The translations under genes and the position numbers were made by a program. From contig NC_066604.1 in the NCBI RefSeq assembly GCF_905475345.1, forward strand, positions 1,800,001-1,864,000: DNA of 64,000 nucleotides. The letters run 5' to 3'. The notes below the pieces were generated by a model. That model searched no databases and was not told the origin of the DNA. It saw nothing but the letters and a program-made list of their open reading frames with translations. How positions within the stretch are numbered: position 1 is the stretch's first letter; the number at the start of each line of letters is the position of its first letter. Shown piece by piece: positions 1-11,090 of the stretch. Source of the DNA: Vespula vulgaris. Taxonomy: Eukaryota; Arthropoda; Insecta; Hymenoptera; Vespidae.

Positions 1-607
1 TCCGATTGCGGTTTTGCTTGCGGAGATCTTAAAAGAGAAAGAAAGAAAGAAAGAATGAAAGAGAAAGAGAGAGAGAGAGAGAGAGAGACATTCATTATAC
101 AGAAAACGAATACCTAATTCTTTTCTCTTCCGTGTAAAAAAAATCTCTATTCTCTTTTTCCGTCTAATACGAATTACATTCAATTCATCTTTATTTTTAA
201 TTACATCAAACGTTCCAAATTAAAATTACTTTCTCATCGACTTTATTATTTATTAACTCGAATGTAAAATGATCGATTTGATAATTCTTTATTGAAAAAT
301 AATTTACTATCTCGTATCACGTTAATTGTATTAAATTTAATCTTAAATGAAAATTCATGTTTGAATAGATTAAAATTGAATTAACTTAAATTAAGATAAG
401 TTTTCACTCTCGTTCCTCTCGTTTTCAATCGGTTTGTCGCTCATCCAGAATCACAACACAACCGTGGACAGGTCCCACGAGCAGCAGGTTGTACCGAGGA
501 AATCTAGTAACGAAATAACGAGTTCTGTTTGCGAAACCAGAAGTGGTAGAAGTAAAGGAGTTGGCGAAAAAGAGAGAAAAAAGATGTAGAAAAAGAAGGA
601 GCCGCCC

Positions 608-659
608 GTTCGTACGAACATACGTACATTCGTACGTTCGTACGTTCGTTCGTGCGTAC
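608..659. repeat. CGTA/TCGT tetranucleotide tract
   Basis: Imperfect alternation of CGTA, CATA and TCGT units over about 50 bp. It is self-complementary in part, so it could fold, but it is a simple repeat. Confidence 0.8.
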
Positions 660-1642
660 TGATGCAGAGCAGAAAAAAGCTTTCCGATCTGGAATAGTTC
701 AGCAGTCAGGCTGTGCTACCAACGACTACTACTAGATAACGAGATCGAGATCGTGATCGTGATCGAAACCAGAGATCGGTCGAGTAGGCTACGAACCTGC
801 GACAAATTGATAAAATTTTTAAATGGACTTTATTCCTGAACCCTTCGCCGAATAAAACGACATATAAAAAAAAAATATTACATTAAACGAGCGAAATTTG
901 TTTATGATAAAATCTAAAATAATCGATTTCCATTGACCAATGACGTTTTCGTGTAATAATAAATACTAAAAATCGTACGAGAAGGATATTGAAAAATCGT
1001 ACCTGCTCGATACGATCAATTTCCTTTTTTGTTTTCTTTTCTTTCTCTTATTACATCGTACCGATCGTAACAAATCATCGATTAATTGATCCAACTTACG
1101 TCGGACTAATAATCCGACTAAGATCGATAATGTAACATATTCCTTCTTGCATTACATTTTTCTCTTAATAACTTCACGAAATTAACAAGTTTCGTTTACT
1201 TAAAAGAAAGAAAGAAAGAAACATAAAAAAGAAAGAAAGATAACAGAAAAACAGAGAGAGAGGTAGAGATAGATAGATAGACAGAGATAGAGAAAAGAAT
1301 CAAGAATCTGATTCATACAGGTGCAAACTAAGTACCTTGGAACACCACCTTGAAAAATCTACCTTCCCTCTATCCTTTTCGTCCAAACATACCGTATGCA
1401 TACACCCACCTACACATAGAAAAGAGAAAAAGAAAGAGAGAGTGAGACAGAGGGAGACACATATTCATACAAACATACGTAAGTACCAGCAAGGTATACG
1501 TACATATACTTACACGTCACGCTGATAGTTCGCTAACGTACGACACCGTAATTGATAATTATCGTTATAGCGCCGGGTGGAGGCGAGTTCAAGCTCCGAG
1601 CTTGTTCTCTCCAGCCGAGCGAGTCGTTGCTACACCTCCACA

Positions 1643-1685
1643 ACGACGATTACGACGACTACGACGACTACGACGACTACGACGA
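1643..1685 (+). repeat. 9-bp minisatellite, unit TACGACGAC
   Basis: About five near-identical 9-bp units in tandem. Because the period is a multiple of three, every frame through it stays open and gives a repeating Asp-Asp-Tyr peptide in one frame and Arg-Arg-Leu in another. That explains two overlapping open frames here without any gene. Confidence 0.85.
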
Positions 1686-2270
1686 GAATCGAGCTACGTT
1701 GGAAAAGAGATGGCGAGTTGCCGGCAGTTTAGCCGGTTGCTTACGGTGCTGAGAGATCTCGACTTTTCTACATCCTATTTCATCTTGGCGACGCCATAGA
1801 ATCTCGCGCGCTAGAATCGAGATAAAAAAGAAAAAAACTTCTTCGCTGGTATAAAAGAAAAAAAGAAAGAGAGAAAGAGAAAATAAAAGAAGTATATTCC
1901 CTTAGGATCGCGATTAATTACTCGCAATTTGTTTCTCTCGCAATTATATTCCATCTCGAATGAACGCCATGAAATTACTTTTTCCTTCTTTTTTCTTTCT
2001 TTTTTTTTTCTTTTACGTAGGAAACATTCGATAATTTGAATCCGAATCGATCGGGAATTTTGATTCTCGTATCTCGTGCATCGATTTATATATGTATATA
2101 TATATATTTTTAATAAAACGATTACTTTTCCAAAGATACTATCCAAACTAAAACGACGAACAATTACGATACTTCTGCTTTCGATTAAGAGACACAAGCA
2201 GCACACGAAGCATTCACAAACAAATATACTCGCGCGTTCACACATATCTATATAGATACATTCATCGCAC

Positions 2271-2590
2271 ATGCGTAAGACTTGGACGCAATTAAGTCCA
2301 GACGCGTTCTTCCGTGAAAAGATGTTAGAAATGATTTTTCATAGCGCCAAACTACTTTCATATTTCAGGATCGTAACCGAGGTGCATTGGCTCGATCATA
2401 ATCACGACGTAACGGTTCGCCGCGGAGTGTGCACCTTCGCGTTAGCGCAAAGGATCGTCGTCCGTGTATCCTACGAAAGTGCTGTCGAGAATAAACGCAC
2501 ACAAATGCATAGATACAGATACACGTCCGTACTGTTAGGACCTTTTCACTACTTATTCGAGAATATATACATATATGTATACACACAGAC

Positions 2591-2621
<31 letters not shown>

Positions 2622-4440
2622 TACACACACACATATATGCATATATATTTGTATGCTTTATATATGTGTATGTGTTTGTGTGTGTGTGTGTGTGTCGTTG
2701 ACTAGCCGGAATTGCGAAAGCATTGGGACGCACATCTATTAATACCGAGTTATCTTTGTTGGTGTGGGTGTTATCAGGGCAGGGCGTGTCGCCAGGAAAG
2801 CAACGAGCGAACCGGCAGCCGGCAACGTGACTCTTGTCTGCTGAACTAGCTTGCAAACTGAGAAAGACAGAGAGAGAGAGAACGAGAGAGAACGAGAGAG
2901 AAAGAGAAAGATAGAGAGAGAGAGTCAGGATCCGCTTCATTCTCCTTCCTTCTCCTTTCTTCTTTTTCCTCCTCCTCCTCCTCCTCCTCGGTTCTCCTCC
3001 ACCCCGACGATCTTTCCAAACTGGAAGCTTTACTTGCCGTCTTCCTGGTCTAGCAATCGTGCCCATCGAGTTATCCTCGTTACTCAATCGTTACTCGACT
3101 CTTCCGCAACCTTCCGATTGTCCTTTTCTTATTATCCAATTTGCTAATTCGATTGGTTCTTTTTCTCTCGTTCTCCTTTTTTTCTATCCTTTTTCTTTCT
3201 TTCTTTTTGAACTCAATATACAAAAATAAATACATATATAGCTGCGTGTCCTTTCGTCTTCGTACGATATATATATATTTTTTTTTGTACAATATCCTTT
3301 TTCGTATGTAGAAAATACAAATGATTTATTTCATTTATCTCATTTTCCTTTTTTTCCTTTTTTTTTTTTTGAATACAAAACCACGCGCTTACATAATCCA
3401 TTGATCGACAGAATTACTTGAACAGGTTTCTTTATAAAAGTAAATAGAATTCGTGTTTACTACATAGTTGTAAGTATTTGCTGTTGGAAATTGCAACCCT
3501 TTCCGAAAGGAGATAGATAATATTATTCGTAAGATCGCTTTCGATTTCACGTTCGCTCGAACGGCTCGCATAAACGTCGTCTTTTCACGCATCGATTAAC
3601 AACACCCTGGCGGCCGCAATGCGGAGGATTTAACTCGCGCGACAGGATCGTAGTCGTAGTAACGCTGGAATGTGATCTTTCGAAGAGACTTTTATTTTTT
3701 CTTCTTTCTTCTCTTTTTTTTTCTTTTTTTATCTTATTTTATTATACGACGATTTGTCGTGAAACGTTTCGCACGCTATCGTAGATAAGAAGGGGGAAGA
3801 GGAGGAGGAGGAGGAGGAGGAGGAGGAGAAGGAGGTGTCGTGGGGTGGTACGATGCAGGATGTGTGTGAACGAATGTCGAGAAGGAAATTTCACGGCGAA
3901 GCAACGGCTCTACGTACGAATAAACCGGATAAAACGTTCTTATGTAACGTTCTCGAATGTAATTATGCAGATCAACGCGTACATGGCGTATGTCTTTCCT
4001 TTAACATTTACCTTTAGCCCGGCCTCCGAAAGAAATCGTTATCCTCGGTAGGACGACGGGTCACGCTTATTAAGCAAGTATTATATTTTATTTTTCTTTC
4101 TTCTTTCTTTTTCTTCTTCTTCCTTTTTTTTACAACAAATCTAAACTCAACGAAAGAGGACGAATTTTTTGAGGACGAAAACTTCCTACGTCCTATTAGA
4201 TCGTGATCAAATTACGTCTGGAAATTTTGATTTATATGATCCACAAATGATTTATCTTTCATCAACTTCAGACGTTACATATGTAATATGTTTTTGATTA
4301 TATTTTTAATCGTTAATTACAATCATTATTAATATATTACAATGAATTAAAAAAGAAACTGATCACTATACGACGTAACAGACAATATCTAACAGTCTAA
4401 TAACAACTCGATACTGTTTTATAATTTAATAACTACATAA
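2271..4440. other. Noncoding mosaic with two unique islands
   Basis: Unique CpG-richer islands sit at about 2360-2510 and 2700-2855. The second contains a Sox-like TTTGTT word and a GATA-like TTATCA word. Around them are GA, CA/GT, CCT and GGA runs (2589-2621, 2680-2697, 2960-2990, 3797-3832) and T-rich tracts. A stretch at 3835-4065 is open in two plus-strand frames but resembles nothing I know. No gene is supported. Confidence 0.65.
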
Positions 4441-5936
4441 GTTGCATGTATGTCGTAACAATGCATTAAAAACGATCATGATCCAAGCATTCTTTTTTTT
4501 TCTTTTTTGTTTAATAAGAAAGATCGAACAATTTGGATTGCTTCTCGAATATCGATCGATGCCGATAGAAAGTCGTTCTTGCGTTCGTCCAACAAATTGT
4601 TATTGTCGTTGTCATCGTCATCGTTGTCATCGTCGTCGTCGTCGTCGCCATCGTTGTCGTCGTTATAGTCGTCTTTGTAAGTCGTCGTTCGATCTCACAC
4701 GAGCAAGCGCACGTGCGTGGCCCGTCCGAGTCTCTTTCACTTTGCGTTTTTGCGCCGAGCTGGCTGGCTGGCTCGCGCGCGCTTATTGTGTGCGTAGCAA
4801 CAATGCGAACTGCTCTCCACAGGAGCCAATTAAGACGAGACCTTTCTCTCTCTCTCTCTCTCTCTCTCAGTCTCTCTCAGTCTCTCTCAGTTTCTGAGTC
4901 TTTCTCATTTGGTTTATCTCTTTCTATAGTTGATGAACCGGTCCGTTTCGAAGTCATCGTTGGCTGACCATTTCCTCGGTGAGACACAACACAAACTTAA
5001 AGTCATTTGTATTTGTAGAGTGCGAGAGATATTTATTTTTATATCAAAGAAGTAGAAGAGATGAAGAAGAGAGAGAGAGAGAGAGAGAGGGAGGAGAGAG
5101 GGAGAATTATATTAATGAGGTAGTCCTCACCCTTTATACCCTATATATTAAAACGAAACGAATACATTTTTATTATTAATGACAAACGTACGCAAGTACG
5201 ATGCTTGTTATTATTCCTCAACGAGGCTTCTTCCCTCCAGCGTGAAACGACCCTTCCATCTTTTTATCTTCTTAATTGGAGAAATTGCAAAAGCATTGTA
5301 AAAAAAAAAAATTAAAAGAAAACGATACTTGCATTATTATATACGTACACACACACAAGGTAACTCCATGAATATTGCCCGTATCGAAAAATCTCTTGTT
5401 CCCTATATATTATTAATTACATTATATAAAAAATATATATCTATATCATATATCACATATCCGATAATACATCTAAATTCATATATCCTATGAATAAAAT
5501 TCATTGATCGGATTTCACACGTTAGATCGCACTAATCAATTTTCATCCTAAACAAATTGATATTCCCCTGAACGGAGTTATCACGATTCACCTTATAAAA
5601 ATTACGCGTGTTACTCTTACGCGTCTTATTCTTTTTAACGAGACATCATTATTAATTCTTATAACGAGATCTCTGTCAAAATAAGAAAGAAGAACGGAAG
5701 AAAAAAAGAGAAGAAAAGAAACAGAAAAATAAGAACAAAAAAGGGAAAGAAAAGGAACAAAAACGAGTACCCATTCTTCTTTCTCTCTTTCTCTTGTCGG
5801 TGAACGTGGCACCAATTTTCTCGATTCGATTTCACGATTACCTTCCCTTCTCTCTCTCTCTCTCTCTCTCAAAAAAAAAAAAACGAAGAGAAAAGAAAGA
5901 AAGAAAGATAAAAAAGAAAGAACGATGAAAGAAGTA

Positions 5937-5968
<32 letters not shown>

Positions 5969-6060
5969 AAAAAACAAAGATAAAAAAAAAAGATGCAACC
6001 CATCCCTTCTCCCTGTCCCTCCCCTTCTCTCTTTCTCAATAAGAGAGAAGAGTAGTCAGA
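4441..6060. other. Noncoding, CT/GA and AAAG rich
   Basis: Contains a degenerate (TCG)n tract (about 4600-4672), CT runs (4842-4893), GA runs (5068-5102), an AT-rich unique segment (5340-5560) and a long AAAG/A-rich region (5680-5995). The open frames are translations of these runs (poly-SL, poly-F). Confidence 0.7.
5934..5975. repeat. (GAAA)n tract
   Basis: About ten tandem tetranucleotide units following a broader A/G-rich region. Confidence 0.85.
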
Positions 6061-6320
6061 AATACACAGGGATGTTGCCGATACGGTGACGACTCGTGAT
6101 TGCCCCAAGAAGGGAAAGGTGTGGCACGGTGCAGTCATGTTGCTGATTTATAAGGCTAAATTCCTTTAGCGCGAGTACGCTCGCGAGCGCGCACGCTCGC
6201 GCGCAATACTCTCGAGTCGCGCAGCTCGACCGGCAATATAACCACCGCCTACACCTACCTCTAATCCTGAACGCGCGATTCGGTTTTAACGTTTCAAACG
6301 AAATTTATCGCCTCCATGTG
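6061..6320. promoter_or_regulatory. CpG-rich island with alternating GCGC core
   Basis: Non-repetitive island whose core (about 6168-6202) is a dense run of GCGC, TCGCGA and CGAGCG words, partly self-complementary. Alternating purine-pyrimidine CG of this kind can favour Z-DNA. A TATAAGG word lies just upstream, near 6150. Read as a candidate promoter or regulatory element. I see no matching initiator or open frame, so the call rests on composition alone. Confidence 0.3.
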
Positions 6321-6976
6321 GCTCTCTTCCGCCCCCTTACTCTCTCTCTCTCTCTCTCTCTTTTTCTCTTTTTCTTTCTCTCTTTTTCCTTTTCATATTG
6401 CAACAGGTTAGATGCTTGGCTAGTGGCGATATATCCTACGGTAATACTCCTATCTCTCTTTAAAATCTTTCCTTTGGTTGTTAGAAAGAGGGTGAAAGAG
6501 AGAGAGAGAGAGGGGGGGGGAGGGTGGAAGAGAGAGGAAGATAAGTAGATTGGCGTTGATATCGTAATAATCGTTGATCGTTTCAGAGAAAATCAAAAGA
6601 ATCTCAAATCCATACGACGACGACAACGACGATGGTGATGATGATAATGATGATGATGATGATGTTGTTCGATATATTTTCTTTACTATCTTCTTCCTAG
6701 ATTCGTTGACTAGGAACTATCATAGAATAGTAATAGATCCGGCATTGGGAAAGAAATCCGGAACGTGTGTTTACCCTTATCTCGGTCTATTTATAATTCT
6801 CATTGCAATTAAATCGACGATACATCGAGATAATGGATTGCGGTAATCGTTAATATCGTAAGAAAGCACGTCGCGCGTGCACCGTTGCATTATGTTATAC
6901 ATGTAAGTATGTATGTATGTATGTGCGTGTGTATATAGTTGTTCTGATGCATAGGTTCGTTCATTCTCTCTGTCTT

Positions 6977-7042
6977 ACTCTTTCTTTCTTTCTTTCTTTC
7001 TTTCTTTCCTTCTTTCTTTTCTTCCTTCTTTCTTTCTTTCTT
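6977..7042. repeat. (TTTC)n tract
   Basis: Tandem TTTC units with two TTCC interruptions. The minus strand reads as poly-KER peptides, a repeat artefact. Confidence 0.85.
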
Positions 7043-7678
7043 GTAGACACATACACGCTCATTGTCAGATAGGATCGAATTCTTTGATCGATCACCGGCA
7101 AAGCCGTTACTTTGCACGTACGTACACAACGCCCACGCATAGTTATCGAGAGTAGACTTCTAATATTTCGGAACAATGCCGTTCGAACGTGCTGGCCTTG
7201 GCGATCGACGTTTAGCAAAATAATGAATAGGTAGCTTGCAGGTACTTTTTCTTTCTCTCTTTACAATGTATATTCTCTATCTATCCTATCTATCTACTTA
7301 TCTATCTTTCTCTCTCTCTCTTTCTTTCTTTCTCTCTTTCTCTTTCTAGGTGTATCAATCGAGATCAGTGTAAGTATCTAGGGCGGAGTATAATTGCATC
7401 ATCATGACTGCGATACTCTTTCTATATCTTTCTCTTTCTCTCTCTATTCTCGTATCTTTCTTTTAGTTAAATTTCTTCTCTTTTCCCTTTCTTTGTCTCT
7501 TTCTCTCTTTTCAACTCCTCGGATGCTGCGATGCTGCAGAATCATCCGGAGATCGGTGACAAGATTCCAAGAGGCCGCAGCCCGCTGTCAGCTGAGACGT
7601 GTCTCTCCCATTCTCTCCTTTCGAAAAATTTACGATTATGCAGCAAGAGACGACGTTGCGAAACATTGGCAAGAGACG

Positions 7679-7681
<3 letters not shown>

Positions 7682-7723
<42 letters not shown>
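7682..7723. repeat. (AT)n tract, 42 bp
   Basis: Uninterrupted AT dinucleotides. Both strands translate to alternating Tyr-Ile. Confidence 0.95.
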
Positions 7724-7725
<2 letters not shown>

Positions 7726-8100
7726 TTTCTTCTGTCTTCGTTTGGTAACAGTGGTTTACCAAAGAATGCGATTGTCTTTCGGGTCTACTCCTTTTTCTTT
7801 ATATATATGTTTCTTTTATTTTTTCTTTTTTTGTAAATTTTTTCTTTCCGTCTCTTATTAGATTCGATTAAAATATACTGACCAACGCATACAGACCAAC
7901 GCAAATCCGATGTGTCCTTCGAAAATTGTAAGTTATTATTACTTACGCCTTCTCGGCGTATATTTGCGATAGCAAAAAAATTTGTCTTTCGAACGTTCCT
8001 CCCTTCCACATTCTATATATATAACTTCAACTTCTTTTTCTTCTTCATCTTCATCTTCATCGTCTTTGTCGTCGTCTTTGTCGTATATTCGAGTATACTC

Positions 8101-8800
8101 TTGCTGTGAGTGTGACCTTAATGCGTACGGGCGGAGGAGGAGTTGCTTACGTCATAGAGAGCCAGGATAATTTCGCGACGATGACAGCCGCCGATTATTT
8201 TCGAGTCCATTAAGGATCTCGACCTAATTATGAGACGTCGTCGTTGAGATCGAAAGCGAGCGAGCGAGTAAGCGAGCAAGGAGGAAGAAGAAGAAGAAGT
8301 AGAAGAAGAAGAAGAAGAAAAAGAAGAAAGAGGAAAAGAGATGGAGAACACAAGAAGCAAGATATCGACCGAGAGAAAAGAGAGTCGGCCAAGCAATGAA
8401 GCAGCAGGAGTAACAGCAACGGCAAAAGCAACAGCAACAGCAACAGCAACAGCCACAGCCAGTAACAGCAACGAAAGCAACAAGGCAGCAATAGAGGTAC
8501 GGCACCACCCACACATATATACACACGAACTCGTAAGCTCGTCTTTCGAACGGTACTGTGACGACACCGCGTCCTCTCCTACGTGTTCTACACGTAGTCC
8601 ATGGCGCACCACGCCTTTCTAAGCCCAGGGGCATCTGCGAGGATTAAATTCTGGATCGCTTGGAGGCCGGGCCCGACTGGCTATTACAGGCAGATCACCT
8701 TACCTGGGCAAATATTCAGTCCGGCTGCTGCTCCCGCTTGCTGATGCTGCCCGTTCCCCTAACTACGCTTGCCTTTTACCACTTACCAATCTACTACTAC
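8101..8800. other. Compositionally distinct 0.7-kb island
   Basis: A GAA/GAG-rich stretch (8280-8340) leads into a CAACAG-type run (about 8400-8480) and then a GC-rich unique segment (8530-8780). This is one of the more gene-like spots in the window. It has an ATG-started open frame with a GAG|GTACGG donor-like site on the plus strand. It also has a CAG|GTAAGG donor-like site on the minus strand at 8704/8703. The two readings oppose each other, so at most one is likely to be real. Confidence 0.45.
8341..8496 (+). CDS. Candidate first coding exon (Ala/Thr/Asn-rich), hypothetical
   Basis: An ATG-started frame of about 52 codons reads MENTRSKISTERKESRPSNE, then a run of alternating Ala-Thr from CAACAG units, then Ser/Asn-rich residues. 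It reaches GAG|GTACGG at 8496/8497, a reasonable 5' splice site. The full frame runs on to a stop near 8622. Homopolymeric Ala/Thr/Asn tracts are common near the N-termini of insect transcription factors, which makes the reading attractive. But the run is itself a simple repeat and the opposite strand is also open. No domain is visible and I do not recognise a family. Confidence 0.2.
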
Positions 8801-10104
8801 AACTACTATTCCTATTACTATCACGACCGACACCAACACCACTTCTTCTTCTTTTTCTTTTTCTTTTTCTTTTTCTTTTTCTTCTTCTACACACTTTGTA
8901 AATTAGACTTGTACGAGTTAAAGTTTGCCCTTCCGGTACCACCTTTCTTTTCTTTTTTTTTCCTTTTTTTTCTAACGAATAATCACTTAACTTTCCAAAC
9001 AGTGATCCAAATCATTTCCGCAATTTTGATTACCAATCTCTCTCTCTCTCTCTCTTTCTCTTTCTCTTTCTCTTTGTGCGTGCGTATTTCTTCCGTTCTC
9101 AATTTTTTAAGATCAAATCTCTAATTCATGGATGGATACTAATCGGAAACATTTCTTGGGACCTTTTCGAAAGATCACATCTAGAGAATTCAGATAGTTC
9201 GATAGTTTTCAAGAAAGAAACTAACCGATGGCATTGTCGATTTTTCAACGATTTATCGATTGCGTCGCTTCGAGGAACGGGAGTCGCTTTACGGTAATAG
9301 GCGCTCGTTCTCTACTACTATGGGCGAAATAGAAAGAGCAGAAGAGGTGGAAGAAGAGTAGAAAGAGAAGAACAAGAAGAAGAAGAAGTAGTAGTAGAAA
9401 GAGGAAGGGAACTGCAGTTGCAGCACGCGGAGCGATTTTCTACGTGGATACCGCACGATCGAATCGGGAGTGACCCCCGGTGACCCTCCATCGCCGTGGT
9501 CATCGCCGCTGTATCACCGCGGCTACCTTCTCTCCTTCTGTTCTTCATTCATATTTATCGTTCCATTTCTTTACTTTCTCGAGCAAATAAAATAAACACA
9601 AAACTCAACTTTTCGAGCATAAAGACACACCTTAAAACAATACTATATCGATCGTCTCATAATATAATTTATTTCGAATAAATCGTTTGAACGATTAATA
9701 ATAAATATCATTCAACAGTATATTTATTATTAATTATTAATATATTTATCATTTTGATATATTCTAATATCGATCGAGTCATCGTCGATCGATGTCTGCG
9801 TCTAAGTTGCATCTATAATTATTCCAATTTATTCCACGATATCTGACTATATATATCCTAATAGTTTTCATCTTTGAAAAAGCTACTTCCGATTAGAACT
9901 AACTACCTATCACGATCGTTGTTGTCTCTCCTGCCGATAGATATTGTGCAAACGACCAAGAGATCGATAGATAGATCGGCTGCCGATTAAACGAGAAACG
10001 TAGTTTCGCGTGGTCGATACCTCTCTCGTTCTCTCCCTTGTTTTCATCGAAAGACCCTGAAAGGGAGACGACGATCGACGATGTTCGGATAGGTAGAAGT
10101 AGAA

Positions 10105-10168
10105 GTAGATAGATAGATAAATAGATAGGTAGATAGATAGATAGGTAGGTAGGTAGGTAGGTAGGTAT
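10105..10168. repeat. (GATA)n then (GGTA)n compound tract
   Basis: GATA units pass directly into about six GGTA units. The minus strand reads as repeated Leu-Pro-Thr-Tyr and Leu-Ser-Ile-Tyr peptides, a repeat artefact. Confidence 0.85.
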
Positions 10169-10361
10169 CTAATGCGCTCCATTGGATTCGTTTCCTGCGG
10201 TTTCGTTACTCCAATTCTCTGTTTCTTGTTCCTCTCACGAAATCGCCCGAGCAAAAAAAAAAAAAGGCCATGCCATTGACTAAGAGCCTCGCGGCTAACG
10301 GTAACGAAAGATCGGGCTCTTTATGTACGAAATGTCCATTATTCTCCTTTTATCTTTCTCT

Positions 10362-10397
<36 letters not shown>

Positions 10398-10528
10398 ATC
10401 GACGATTAAAGCGAAAGGAAATGACGAACTTTATTCACTAAATACTACTATTCCTCAAAGAGATTTGAATTATATCGATGAAGTTAGTTCGATGTCGAGC
10501 TATTTTTCTCTAACCTAACAAGCAGGCC

Positions 10529-10552
10529 ACGTGGGTCATCGGTGACCCACGT
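10529..10552. promoter_or_regulatory. Perfect inverted repeat, 10-bp arms, 4-bp spacer
   Basis: Left arm ACGTGGGTCA, spacer TCGG, right arm TGACCCACGT, with no mismatch. The left edge completes a CACGTG E-box (10528-10533). The inner half-sites, GGGTCA facing TGACCC across 4 bp, resemble nuclear-receptor half-sites, but in an IR4 layout rather than the IR1 layout of a classical ecdysone response element. It lies in a unique non-microsatellite segment. A dimeric protein site is plausible; the identity of the factor is inference. Confidence 0.4.
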
Positions 10553-10655
10553 TCTTGCATTCATTGTTAAACGTTTACAAAACGCGTGTGTTATCGTATT
10601 TGTTTGATCGAAATAAATAATAATTAGCGAACAAAACAATGATAAAATAAATTAT

Positions 10656-10720
10656 CATAATAATAATAATAATAATGACGACGACGACGACGACGACGAC
10701 GATGATTATTGTTATTATTG
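10656..10720. repeat. Compound (AAT)n(GAC)n(ATT)n repeat
   Basis: About seven AAT units, then about nine GAC units, then ATT/GTT units. The outer parts are partly complementary, so a hairpin is possible. Confidence 0.85.
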
Positions 10721-11090
10721 TTAATTAAAACAAAAAATATTTCTTTATCCTTTCAATCTAAAGCGGGAGTATAATGGATGCGGCTACATCAGAGTGAATT
10801 TCTATAATTATAAATCAGTCGGTTGATTATTATTATGAAGCATTACCACGATCCTGTTTCATTTTGCATGAAATAATCACAATGATTAGAACGAAAGATC
10901 CGACATGGTTCAGAACGCGTGACACCGCGCGACTATGGCATTAAACGCGTTAATCTTAAGGAAGATCGTTTCTTTTTTCTCAATATTTTTTTTTTCTTTC
11001 TTCTTCCTTTTTCTCTCTTCTTTATTTTATTTTATTTTATTTTTTTTTCTTAATCTCTCTCTCTCTCTCTCTCTTTCTCGCGTACGACGA

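Larger units (their letters stand above)
1..2270. other. Noncoding, microsatellite-rich stretch
   Basis: No gene is visible. It holds a GA tract (about 61-88), a CGTA/TCGT tract (608-659), AAAG and GATA runs (1201-1290) and a 9-bp minisatellite near 1.65 kb. Between these lies AT-rich unique sequence. The open frames here translate repeats or are short and compositionally random. Confidence 0.7.
6321..8100. other. Noncoding, simple-repeat rich
   Basis: CT runs (6340-6362), GA runs (about 6495-6515), a GATGAT run (6630-6665), TTTC runs (6977-7042), CT/TATC runs (7255-7345) and an (AT)n tract occupy most of it. Short unique segments are at 7060-7230 and 7510-7680. The latter is GC-richer and open in two plus frames, with no recognisable product. 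Confidence 0.65.
8801..11090. other. Noncoding mosaic
   Basis: TTC/TTTC runs (8837-8887), CT runs (9037-9075), GATA/GGTA runs, CT runs (10367-10394) and an AAT/CGA compound repeat. Unique islands lie at 9130-9310, 9410-9540, 10240-10330, 10490-10570 (with a perfect inverted repeat) and 10745-10960. No gene is supported. Confidence 0.65.

Noticed and set aside
2365..3087. 240-codon minus-strand open frame
   Set aside because: Made of translated GA/CT, CA/GT and CCT repeats. The unique part at 2365-2510 is too short and unrecognised.
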